64,000 bases of DNA from Peromyscus leucopus (lineage: Eukaryota; Chordata; Mammalia; Rodentia; Cricetidae): the NCBI RefSeq assembly GCF_004664715.2, contig NC_051074.1, positions 19,853,558 to 19,917,557 of the forward strand. Reading direction: 5' to 3'. Both the position numbers and the translations under genes were made by a program. Of the stretch, positions 47,926 to 59,015 are shown one piece after another. Numbering within the stretch: the first letter of the stretch is position 1; each line of letters opens with the position of its first letter. The notes beneath the pieces were generated by a model. That model was given only the letters and a program-made list of their open reading frames with translations. It did no database searches and was not told the origin of the DNA.

Positions 47926-48278
47926 TGTGGTGATGTACTGTGTACCCTAATTAACTTGCCTGAGGATCAGAGGACAGAGCCAGCCACTAGATTAGACATA
48001 GAGGTCAGGCAGTGGTGGCACACACCTTTAACCCCAGCACTTGAGATCTCATGCCTTTGCTTGGGAAACACACATGCCTTTAATCCCAAGAAGTAATATG
48101 GCAGGGCAGAGAAAGATATATAAGGAGTGAGGAAACAGGAACTCTCTCTCTTTAGGCTGAGGATTTCATAGAGGTAAGAACTAGTGGCTGGCTCTTCTGT
48201 TTCTCTGATCTTTCACCTTTCACCGCAACATCTGGCTCTGGATTTTTTATTAAAAGACCATCTAAGATTCAAACAACA
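47926..48278 (+). mobile_element. Solo LTR related to the mys-like family
   Basis: TGTGGTGATGTACTG start, CAAACAACA end, with an internal B1-like GGCACACACCTTTAACCCCA segment seen twice in part. TTTTTTATTAAAAGACC near the end matches the family polyadenylation block. Shorter than the other copies. Confidence 0.65.
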
Positions 48279-48899
48279 TGTTCACATGTGACAGAAGTGA
48301 GGTAGAGTCTAGCCAGGACACGGGTAGGCTAGCTGCAGATCTCCACCTCTCCCTCTGCTCCTCCAAATCCAATCCCTAGGCCTCACACCCAGCCTGGTAG
48401 CAGACCAGTTGCTACAGCCTCCCTCCCCCTCACCCCATCAGTGGATCACACAGATGGTCTCCTCTAGCGAACCTCTGCACTTCTCCTTTATCCCAGTCCC
48501 CAACTCCAGCAGCCAGCCTGCCAGAGAAGTAAGTAGGCCAGCAGAGCAGGTAGGCGAGCTTCAGATCTTCACTCTTTGCCCTCTCCTCCATATCCAACCC
48601 AAGTCCCATTCCCAGCTCTGCAGCAGACTACCTTTGGTGGCCCCCCTTAGTTCCCTGCCCCCATCCCCAGGGAACTAAGAAGATCCTGGTGGAATACCCT
48701 GCTCTCCTCCCTCCTGTGGATCCCCTCAGCAACCCCCAAGCCCATCTCTATTCCTAAGTGTCAGCTCCCAATATCTAGAAACACATTTTATCCAGAACCC
48801 CCAAAGGTCACACCTATCAGGATCCTAGAAGAGTTTCCTACCAGGCAACACACAGACATCACTCTTTCCTAAGAACCAGAGAGGGCAACAAAAACCAAG

Positions 48900-49854
48900 G
48901 AAGAAAAAGCCACCCAACAAAGACAAGATGAGGTATCAGCACCTAGAATTACAATCTTCCCAAATCCAGATGCCTAGATGCCATCATAAAAAATACAATC
49001 AATCACAGCCAGGGCAGGATGTCCCCACTAGAGCCCAGCAACCCTGCCATAATAGGCCCTGAGTATTGCAACATAATTGATGAAGCACAAGAAAAAGACC
49101 TTAAAACAGCCGCTATGGATATGATATAGGTCCTTAAAGAAGAAATTAAGAAATTCTTTAAAGAAATCTTTGAAAACACAAACTATGGAAGGAAATAATT
49201 AAAACAGTTCAAGATCTGAAAGTGGAAACAGAATCAATAAAGAAAACCCAAACTAGGAGGGAAATCTGGAGGAACTCAAACAGGAATCTCAGAGGCAAGC
49301 CTCGCCAACAGAACAGAAGAGATGGAAGAAAGCATCTCAGGCATTGAAGACATGACAGAAAAAATGGATTCATTGGTCAAAGAAAATGTTGAATCTAAAG
49401 AACTCCTGGCACAAGCCATTCAGGAAACCTGGAACACTTTGAAAAGACCAAATCTAAGACTAATAGGAATACGAGAAGGAGAAGAAATCCAGGCCAAAGG
49501 CACAGGAAATATTTTCAACACAATCATAAAAGGAAATTTTTCTAGCCTAAAGAAGGAGATGACTATCAAGGTACAAGAAGCTTACAGAACACCAAATGGA
49601 CTAGACCAGAAAAGAAAGTCCCTTCAGCACATCATAACCACAGCACTGAACTTAACAGAACAAAGAAATAATATTAAAAACTGAAAAGAAAAAGACTAAG
49701 TAATATATAAAGGCAGACTGATTGGAGTAACACTTGACTTCGCAATGGAGACTCTAAGAGCCTGAGGGCTTAGACAGATGTGTGGCAGAATCTAAGACTA
49801 AAGATGCCAGCCCAGATTATGATACCCAGCAAAACTTTCAATCACATTAGATGG
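48900..49854 (+). pseudogene. L1 ORF1 (RNA chaperone) pseudogene
   Basis: The 120-codon frame at 49,322-49,684 keeps part of the coiled coil and then the RRM-type region (RPNLRLIGIREGEE, KEMTIKVQEAYRTPNGLDQK). ORF1p normally binds L1 RNA as a trimer. Upstream, the coding sequence is interrupted by stops. The end of ORF1 (GCCAGCCCAGATTATGATAC) is cut at 49,854 by the ERVL insertion and resumes at 51,913. Confidence 0.8.
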
Positions 49855-51912
49855 TGTCTTAGTTTGGGTTACTGCTACTTTGATGAGACACCATGACCAA
49901 AAGCAAATTAGGGAGAAAGGGGTTTATTTGGCTTGTGCTTCCATATCCATAGCCCATCACTGAAGGACATCAGGGCAGGAACTCAAACAGGGTAGGATCC
50001 TGGAGGCAGGAGCTGATGCAGAGGCCATGGAGGGGTGCTGCTTATTGGCTTGCTTCCCCTGGCTTGCTCAGCCTGCTTTCTTATAGAACCCAGGACCATC
50101 AGCCCAGGGATGGGATCACCCACAATGGGCTGTGCCCTCCTCTATCAATCACTGAGAAAATGCTCTACAGGCTTGTGTACAGCTCAGTCTTATGGAGGCA
50201 TGTTCTCAACTGGGGTTCCCTCCTCTCAGATGATACCAGCCTGTGTCACGTTGATATAAAATTTGCCAGCACAATTGAACCTTGTCAATTTGACACAGGA
50301 CACATTTTAAGACATAACCTTCCCTTTTTTGTGTGTGGGGGGTTCATCTTCACGATCTCAGAAAAATGAATATCATAAATATAAAACACATTGCACATTT
50401 TAAAGTCCCACAGTCTTTACCAATTCAAATACTTTAAAAGTTTAGTCTCCATAAAAATCCAAAGTCTCTATTAAAATCCCAAATCTGTTTTAAAAATTCA
50501 AAGTCCCTCAACTGTGGGGTCCTATAACAAAATAAGTACTTTCTGACTTCAAGAGGGGAGAACCAGGGCACAGTCACAATCTGAACAAAGGAAAACCGTA
50601 CTCTAACAATGTAAACAATTCAATGTTCTGTATCTGAGACTCACTCACGTTCTTCTGGACTCCTCCAAGGGGCTTGGGTCACTTCTCCAGCTCTGCCCTC
50701 TGCAGCACACACAGCTTTTCTAGGCTCCAGCTGGCTCCACTCAATGGCTGCTGCTGTTCTTGGTGGTCATCCCATGGTACTGGCATCTCCAAAATGCTGG
50801 GGTCTTCTGCTGCAACTGGGCTTCACTTTCACCAATAGCCTCTCACAGGCTCTCTTCATGGTGCCAAGCCTCAACTTCTCTGCATGACCCCTTCAGTCCT
50901 GGGCCTTCAACTGCCACCTAGGCTGCGCCTTCACCAATGGCCTCTCCTGGACTCTCACGGTGCCAAGCCTCAGCTGCTCTCCTTGACCCCCTTAACACCA
51001 TCAAAACCATGACTACGTGGGAGACTCCCACGCATGGCCAGGTTTGGCTGCCAGCATGAGGTACAACCTTGGCCACCCCTGAACATAGCTTGCATGTGCG
51101 GACTCTGAGGAAACACTTCCCAGAAGATATCATCTCACATTTCTTAGTTGCAGCTGATTCTTCAGCCCCAGCTGACCAGCATCCATCATCCCAGTAAAGC
51201 AAAGGCTTTACTTTAGTGGTTCTGGTCTCTTGTTAATCACAGCCAATTCTCCTGCTCCAGCTGACCAGACACCACAGAGTCTTCACATAAATGGCTTGGT
51301 AGAGTCTTTGCTTTCCTATGAAACATCACAAGTCAGGGCTCCATCGTCTGCACTGCTCTCAACATTCCTATCTTCCAAGCTCCTACAGAGCAGCTCACTG
51401 AGCTCTCAACACTCAATGGCATTTCTAGCCCAAAGTTCCAAAGTCCTTCCACAGTCCTCCCCAAAACAACATGGTCAGGTCTGTCACAGCAGGACCTCAC
51501 TATCCTGGTACCAATTGGTCTTAGTTTCTATTGCTGCAATGAAACTCCATGACCAGAAGCAAGGCAGGGAGGAAAGGGTTTACTTAGCTTCTGCTTCCAC
51601 ATCCATAGCCCAATCACTGAAGAAAGTCAGGACAGGAACCTGGAGCAGGAGCTCACGCAGAACCATGGAGGGGTGCTGCTTACGGGCTTGCTCCCCATGC
51701 CTTGATCAGCCTGCTTTCTTATAGAACCCAGGACCACCAGCCCAGGGATGGCACCACCCACTATGGACTGGGCCCTCCCATATCAATCACTAATTAAGAA
51801 AACTCTCTACAGGTTTGCTTACAGCCCAATCTTATAAAGGCATTTTCTCAGTGTGGTTCCTTCCTCTCAGATGATTCTAGTCTGTATCAAGTTGACATAA
51901 AATTAGCAAGCA
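49855..51912 (-). mobile_element. Non-autonomous ERVL-like element with two LTRs
   Basis: Direct repeats at 49,855-50,273 (3' LTR) and 51,518-51,911 (5' LTR) flank a 1.24-kb internal region. On the minus strand the 5' LTR is followed by AATTGGTACCAGGATAGTGA, a tRNA-Leu-like PBS. The internal region has no gag/pol/pro frame; its longest frames (117, 164 codons) straddle the LTRs. It would have needed proteins from an intact ERVL. LTRs differ by many substitutions and small indels, so the insertion is not recent. Confidence 0.75.
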
Positions 51913-52062
51913 GTGAAAGAGAAAATAAGATATCCCATGATAAAACAAGATTTAGGCAATATCTATCACAGCCTAGGGCTAGAAGACAAACTCCAATCTA
52001 AGGAGGTTAACCATACCTGGGAAAACAAAGGATAAATAAACCCAGACCAACCAATCAAAAGA

Positions 52063-52063
<1 letters not shown>

Positions 52064-52108
<45 letters not shown>
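52064..52108. repeat. (CA)n at the L1 inter-ORF junction
   Basis: About 22 CA units followed by CCACCACCAC. Related rodent L1s carry a short CA stretch at this place, so this is an expansion within the element. Confidence 0.92.
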
Positions 52109-52109
<1 letters not shown>

Positions 52110-52110
<1 letters not shown>

Positions 52111-55100
52111 CCACCACCACAACCACGCAAAAGCAAAATAGTAGCAATCAGCAAATACTGCTCATTGATATGTCTCAACATCTGTGGTCTCAAGTCCCCA
52201 ATAAAAAGACACACACTAATAAAATAGATGTGAAAACAGGATCCATCCTTCTGCTGTATCAAAGAAAAACATCAAGGATAGACATTATTTCAGGGTAAAA
52301 AGATGGAAAACGATATTTCAAGAAAACAGACATAAGAGACAAGCTGGTATAGCCATTATAATATCTGACAAAATAGACTTCAACTCAAAACTAATCAGAA
52401 GAGATAGGGAAGGACACTAAATACTCATCAAAGGAAAAATTCACCAAGAGGACATTGTAATTCTAAACATTTATACACTAAACACAGGAGCACCCAAGTT
52501 CATAAAAAGGACACTAGTACAGCATAAATCACATGTTGACCCTCATGCACTGATATTGGGAGGTATCAATATCCATTCTTGACAATAGACAGGTCATCGA
52601 GACAAAAACTAAACAGAGAAATGCTGGAGCTGACTGATGTTATAAACCAAATAGACCTAACAGACATTTATAGAACATTTTACCCAAACATAGAAGAATA
52701 TACCTTCTCAACACCTCATGGGACTTCCTCCAAATCTGACCACATACTCAGACATAAAGAAGTATCAACAGATACAAGAAAATTGAAACAATACCCTGCA
52801 TTTTATCTGACCACCATGTGTTAAAGCTGGATATTAACAACAACAGAAAGCTTACAAACTCATGGGAACTGAACAGCTCTCTATTGAATGAAAAATGGGT
52901 CAAGACAGAAATTAAGAAAGAAATCATACACTTTCTAGAATTGAATAAAAAATGAATACACAGCATAAATAAACTTATGGGGCACAATGAAGGAGGTTCT
53001 AAGAGGCAAGTAATAGCACTAAGTGCCTACATTTAAAAAATGGAGAGATCTCATACTAGCAACTTAACAGCACACCTGAAAACTCTAGAACAAAAAGAAG
53101 AACTCACACTCAAAATGAGTAGATGGCAAGGAATAATCAGACTCAGAGATGAAATCTATAAAATAGAAACAAACCAGCAAAACAATAGAAAGAGTCAATG
53201 AAACAAAGTGTTGGTTTTTTGAAAAATCAATAAGATTGGCAAATCCTCATCCAACTTAACTAAAATGCAAATAGGGTAGAGAATATCGAAATTATAGATG
53301 AAAAGGGGGGCATAAGAACAGATACCAAGAAAATGGATATTTTTCTCAATACTTACCACTTACCCAAGTTAAATCAAGATCAGACAAGCAATTTAAACAG
53401 ACTTAAAGCCCCTAGTGAAATAGAAGCAGTCATTAAAAGTCTCCCAACCAAAAAGAAAAACAAAACAAAAACAACCAAAAAACAAGGCCAGACAATTTTG
53501 GTACAGAATTCTACCACCCTTTCAAAGGAGAGTTAATGCCAATACTCCTCTAATTATCCCATAAAATAGAAACAGAAGGAGCATTGCCTGGTTTGTTTTA
53601 TGAGTCCACAGTTACCCTGATACCCACACCACATAAAGGCCCAAACAATGAAGAAGAATTACAGAACAATTTCCCTTATGAACATAGATGCAAAAATTCT
53701 CAATAAAATACTTGTAAACTGAATCCAAGAACACATCAAAAAGATCATCCAGCATGATCAAATGGGCTTCATCCCAGAGATACAAGGACAGTTTAACATA
53801 CATAAATAGATAAGTGTAATCAATCATATAAACAAACTAAGACAAAAACCACACAGTCATCTCATTAGATGCAGAAAAATCCAAAATTCCAACACCCCTT
53901 CATGATAAAGAGTCCTGGAGAGAATAGGGATACAAGGGGTACACTTCAATATAATAAAGGCAGTTTACAGCAAGCTTATAGCCAACATCAACTTAAATGG
54001 AGAGAAACTCCAAGCAAACTCCACTAAAATCAGAAACAAGAAAGGCTGTCCAATCTCTCCCATACCTACTCAATATAGTACTTGAAGTCTTAGCTAGAGC
54101 AATAAGACAACTAAAGGAGATCTATGGGATGCAAATTGGAAAGGAATAAGTCAAAGTATCTTTTTTGCAGATGATATGATAGTATACATAAGTGACCCTA
54201 AAAATTCCACCAGGGAACTCCTACAGCAGAGTTGAACTCTTACACTTTCTTCAAAGTAGCTGGATATAAAATTAACTAAAAACAAACAAACAAACAAAAA
54301 AACCAATGGCCCTCCTACATACAAATAACAAACACAGATTGAGAAAGAAATCAGGAAAACAACACCTTTCATAATAGCCTCAAAAAATATAAAACATCTT
54401 GGGATAACTATAATCAAGCAAGTGAAAGACTTGTATGATAAAAACTTCAAGTTTTTGAAGAAAGAAATTGGAGAAGATATCAGTAGATGGAAAGATTCCC
54501 CCATGCTCATGGATCAGTAGTATTAACATAATAAAAATGGCCATCTTACCAAAAGCAATCTATAGATTCAATGCAATCCCATCAAAATTCCCAACACAAT
54601 TCCTCACAGACAAGACGATTTTGAAAGTACAATTTTCGGCTTCATATGAAAGCACAAAAACCCAGGATAGCCAAAACAATCCTGAATAATAAAAATACAA
54701 TAGATCTATACTTATCACTCTGAACAAAATTCAACTCCAAATGGATCAAAGACTTCAACATAAAACCAGAGACACTGAACCTGATGGAAGAGAAAGTGGG
54801 GAACAGCCTTGAACTGATTAGCACAGGAAAAGGCTTCCTGAAGAGAACACAGCACAGGCACTAAGATCAATGATAAATATATTAATTAATATTATTAATA
54901 TTAATAAATGGGACCTCATAAAACCGAAAAGCTTCTGCACAGCAAAGGACATCATCATTCAAACCAATTAGCAACCTCCAGAATAAGAAAAGATTTTTAC
55001 CAACTACACATCCAATTAGATGGCTAATATCTAAAACACATAAAGAACTCAAAAAACTCGATATCAAGGAAACAAATAACCCAATTAAAAAGTGAGGTAC

Positions 55101-55900
55101 AGATCTAAACAGTGCATTCTCAAAAGTAGAATCACAAATGTCTGAGAAATACTTAAAAAATGTTCAGCATCCTTAGTCAGGAGGGAAAGGCAAATCAAAA
55201 CTACTTCAAGAATTTACCTTATGCCCATCAGAACGGCTAAGATAAATAAAGTAAGTGACACCTCATGCTTGTTGGAGATGACATGGAGTAAGGGGAACAC
55301 TCATCCATTGCTGGTAGGAGTGCAGACTTGTACAGCCATTATGGAAATCAGTGTGGCAGTTATTCAGAAATCTGGGAATAGATCTACCTCAAGATCCAGC
55401 TATATCATCACTCTTTGGCATATCCCAAAGGACTTCATCCTACCACAGAGACACTTGCTCAACCATGTTCCTTGCTGCTCTGTTAATAATAGCCAAAAAA
55501 AAAAACTGGAAACAGCCTAGATGTCCTTCAACAGATGAACTGATAAAGAAACTGTGGTTTATTTACACAATGGAATATTAATTAGCCATTTAAAAATCAA
55601 ATTCAGCTGGGCAGTGGTGGCACACACCTTTAATCCCAGCACTCAGGAGGCAGAGGTAGGCAGATCTCTGTGAGTTTGAGGCCAGCCTGGTCTACAGAGC
55701 AAGTTCCAGGACAGCCAGGGCTAAACAGTGAAACTCTGTCTCAAAAAAATCAAAAACACAAAAGAAAAGAAATTCTCAGTTAATGGATGATGGAACTAGA
55801 AAAAAAATTATCCTGAATTAGGTATTCTAGACCCAGAAAAACAAATATGTATTTTCTTATATGTAGATATAAGCTGTTGTCAATGATAATTAAGCTAATT
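52110..55900 (+). pseudogene. L1 ORF2 (endonuclease/reverse transcriptase) pseudogene
   Basis: Endonuclease: a frame at 52,579-52,824 keeps HGTSSKSDHI (52,717-52,746), including the D-H pair of the L1 EN active site. Reverse transcriptase: SLPTKK at about 53,435, and the catalytic FADDM box at 54,164-54,178. C-terminal words run to about 55,850. Relative to L1 order, several hundred bases are missing at about 54,690-54,715, between the AKTIL-type and LCTKFNSKWIK-type blocks. Many stops and frameshifts; no active protein. Confidence 0.85.
55597..55755 (+). mobile_element. B1 SINE in L1 ORF2 3' end
   Basis: CTGGGCAGTGGTGGCACACA start, B1 body, A-rich tail. L1 ORF2 sequence continues on both sides. 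A weak AAAAATCAAA flank repeat is present. Confidence 0.9.
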
Positions 55901-55902
55901 AA

Positions 55903-56502
55903 TGTAGGGCCAGCCAAAGAAACACACTTTGGCCCTGAAATCAGAGCCAAAGAAACACACCATGACCCTGAAATCAGAGCTAAAGAAACACACTCTGCCC
56001 TTGGCCAACTCAGCATGAAAACCTACCAATCTCTGAGCATGAAATCCAGCCAATCTCTGAACTTGTCCAAGCTCAGGGTCTGAAGTCCAACCAATCCTCA
56101 CCCTGAAAATCTTTACCCTGGAAAAACTCCACCCCTTAGAATCCCTATATAAGAGCCCTGTACCTTTTCAGTTGGGAGCTGCTTTTTCTACCCTGGAAGA
56201 GGCAGCCACTCTCCTGGATTCCTACCTCCCAATAAATCTCTTGAATGAGGTTTGGGTGATGACCTTCTTTCACCTGAGTGGAGCAGGGCAGAGTCGTAAC
56301 AACTTTCACTGGAGCAGAGCAGAACTGCTACATTTCTGTAGGGAAATTCCCTTAGCAGAGTGAAGCAAAAAAGTAACAGCTCTTCCGGAGAGGAAGCAGA
56401 ACTGCTACATTCCTGTGGGGAAACCATCTCCCACCAGAACGCAGCTATGGGTATCACCTGGCTTCCAATGGCCAGGATACCTTTCCCTTCAGACTCGTAA
56501 CA
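55903..56502 (+). mobile_element. Solo LTR in the L1 ORF2/3' UTR boundary
   Basis: TGTAGGGCCAGCC start, ACTCGTAACA end. It has CCCTATATAAGAGCC (TATA box, about 56,142) and CCCAATAAATCTCTTG (poly-A signal, about 56,229), the U3-R-U5 order of an LTR. A short AAGAAACACAC-containing unit of about 31 bp is repeated three times at 55,912-55,993. L1 resumes at CTTACAGTTATAATCCATAG. No clear TSD. Confidence 0.8.
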
Positions 56503-56910
56503 CTTACAGTTATAATCCATAGAACCCAGGGGTTAGCTATAGAATAAGGGCCTGGGGAAGGGGGTCAGATAGCTCTCCCTAGGAAAGGGAAATAGAATAG
56601 ATAGTTATGGATGGATGGAAAGGTTGGAATAGAGGATCAGGTAGAGAGAGGGAGGGAATATGAGGAAAGACAGCTAAAATTGATGGTTGAGGGGTAATAT
56701 GGAAACCTAATACAGTAGAAACTTCCTAAAATATTTACATATATGAAGGTGACCTAAATGAAATTGCTAAATAATAGGAGAGACAGAGCCCCAACTGGCT
56801 AACTTTTCATCAATCTGATTGAGATGTTGGCCAAAGAGGTCCCATGGGAACCCCCAAATGCCCTGGCCAGCAGGGCTACAACGTGGTTCTAGACCACCCT
56901 AAGGACGGAA

Positions 56911-57213
56911 TGATAGAGACAGGAGATATAAAGGAAATACACCAAATCAAGATTCTGATCAAGGTGCAACTTTATTTTTCTCCAGGAGGGTTTATATAGT
57001 TCCTGCAGGGTAGGGGGAGCAAGAAACTGTCATCTGCATAAGGTGGGGCAAGCTAACAGGATGTTTATGCAGGATGGTTACAGGGTGAGAGGGTCAAGGG
57101 CTCTGATTCAATGTCCTGTTGATAGGCAACCCGACTGTAAAATAATCTAGTTCCCTGTCTTATGGGGGTCTGTATTTTTCTACTAACTAGAGATTCTATC
57201 CTTGTCCCTGACA
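56911..57213 (-). mobile_element. Solo LTR in the L1 3' UTR, IAP/ERVK-like
   Basis: Minus strand: TGTCAGGGACAAGG start, AACTATATAAACCCTCC TATA box, GAAAAATAAAGTTGC poly-A signal, and a CTCTATCA end. Compact 303-bp length fits a class II LTR. L1 3' UTR words flank both sides. No clear TSD. Confidence 0.8.
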
Positions 57214-58149
57214 CCCAAACAACCCAGGATGATTCCAATACTATAGGCTGCTCTCTACAGACTGATATTAAGGAGAACTATCACTGCTGAAGACAACACT
57301 TGTACAACTCAATGAAGATGGAGAAGTTGAGCTGAGGCCTACATAGAGCCTTCATCCCTATTTGCTAGTTTGTGTCTTTGGTACAAGAAGGTGCACACTA
57401 CCAAAGGAGAAACAAAAACTCCCAACCCAGCCACAAACCCTTTGACCTACAATGGCATCCTGCCTGCAAGATTTGCTAGGGCAATGGTGGGACAAAGCTT
57501 GTGGGAATCACCAACCAATATCTGATTTGACCAAAGGCCGGCTGCACAAAATGGAATCCATACCTGATACTGCACGGCTGACCAAAAACCAGAGACTAGA
57601 TAGCCAGAGACCGAGGGTAAAACCAAAAATAAATAAATAAACTAAGAACAAACAAACAGCATACAAAAACACAGCGATAAAATGACTCCGAATGATATTT
57701 TTGCCATCCTCATCGATCTGTCCCTCAGCTCAGCCATCATCAGAGAAGCTTCCTTTTGCAGCAGATAGGAACAAATACAAAGATCTACAATCAGACTTTA
57801 TGCAGAGAGTGAGGCGTGGCTCAGGGAACCCAGTGGAAGAGGAGCCAGAGTGTAAGAGCAAGAGGGGACAGAGGACACCAAGCAAAGAAGGCCCTCTAAA
57901 TCAACAACATTGATGCACATGTGAGCTCCGAGGCTGAGGCAGCATGCACAGGGCCTGCACGGTCTGCACCACTTGAGGTCCTAGAGATGAAGGATGTGAA
58001 CACAGCCCGCCATCCCTAACCCAGAAGCTATCTGCAGTTGATAACCACTTGCAAATGAAAATTTAGTTTCCTCCATAGTCTCACTGGGAAAGCAAACTAC
58101 TCTTAAGCGTAGCTGCATGCCCAGTGGTAGATGTCTCAAAATGTCATGT

Positions 58150-58157
58150 TTCCTCAT

Positions 58158-58192
<35 letters not shown>

Positions 58193-58196
58193 TTTG
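58150..58196. repeat. (TTTA)n microsatellite in L1 3' UTR
   Basis: About ten TTTA units. Confidence 0.93.
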
Positions 58197-58671
58197 TTAA
58201 TGTATTTTCTTCTCTCTTTTTATACTACATGTCTTTTGTGTTTTTATGGGATTCCTGAGTGTGTGAACAAGTGGGTCTCTGTTTCTTGTGCCTTCTCTTG
58301 GGCTCTTTTCCTTCTCTTTGTTTTGTCCTATTCCAGTGTGGTGGTTTTTGTTTTATCATATTATGTTTTATTTTGTTGTATTTTATTATTATTTCTTAGA
58401 AGCCTGTTTGTTTTGTAATGTGAGACAGAAAGGGAGTGGATCAGATGTGAGGGGAGGTGGGGGAGGAACTGGGAGAAGTAGAGGGAGGGGAAACTATAAT
58501 CAGGATATACTATGTGAGAAAAAAAATCTACTTCCAAAGAAAGGTCTGGAGAATGAAGTAAAACAGATCTCTCCCATCTGACTGACAGGCAGATGCCTGA
58601 TAGAAAAGAGAAAATCCACGCACTAAATGTCACTATGCATTGAGTGTCGTTATGTACCGATGGACAGGATG

Positions 58672-59015
58672 TGTATTCATTACTTTTCTGTTACTGTGAT
58701 GAAATATCATGATCTGGGAAACTTACAGAAGAGTTTATTTGGACTTACAGCGCCAGAGGGATGAGTCCCTTCCCATCATGGTGAGTAGGCGCTGCAGCAG
58801 GAGCAGGAAGCTGAAAGCTCAGAACTTGAATCCTTAGCAGGAAACAGAAGAACTGGAAGTACAAGAAGCCTTTTCATCTCACAGCCTGCCTCCACTGACA
58901 TCCTTCCTCCAGCAAGGCTGAACCATCTAAACAACTCCAAATAGCTCTGCCACCTGGGGGACCAATAGTTCACAAACCCAAGACTAAGGTGACATTTGTC
59001 ATCCAACCCACCACA
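58672..59015 (-). mobile_element. MaLR/ERVL-like LTR
   Basis: Minus strand begins TGTGGTGGGTTGGATG and ends with an AACAGAAAAGTAATGAATACA-type block. TTTCTGTTACTGTGATGAAA is typical of rodent ERVL/MaLR LTR ends. No TSD found. Confidence 0.6.

Larger units (their letters stand above)
48279..58535 (+). mobile_element. Near full-length Lx-type L1, nested with four insertions
   Basis: L1 order is followed throughout: 5' part 48,279-48,900, ORF1 about 48,900-49,854 plus 51,913-52,060, CA-rich inter-ORF, ORF2 about 52,110-55,900, 3' UTR 56,503-58,535. It ends GGAAACTATAATCAGGATAT and an A-rich tail. Insertions are an ERVL element (49,855-51,912), a B1 (55,597-55,755) and two solo LTRs (55,903-56,502 and 56,911-57,213). 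Stops, frameshifts and a deletion make it immobile. Confidence 0.85.

Noticed and set aside
51230..51724. 164-codon plus-strand frame
   Set aside because: It is antisense to the ERVL internal region and 5' LTR and has no domain.
56503..57650. Possible host exon in the 57.2-57.9 kb region
   Set aside because: The words match the Lx L1 3' UTR, also seen around 35.1-37.2 kb.
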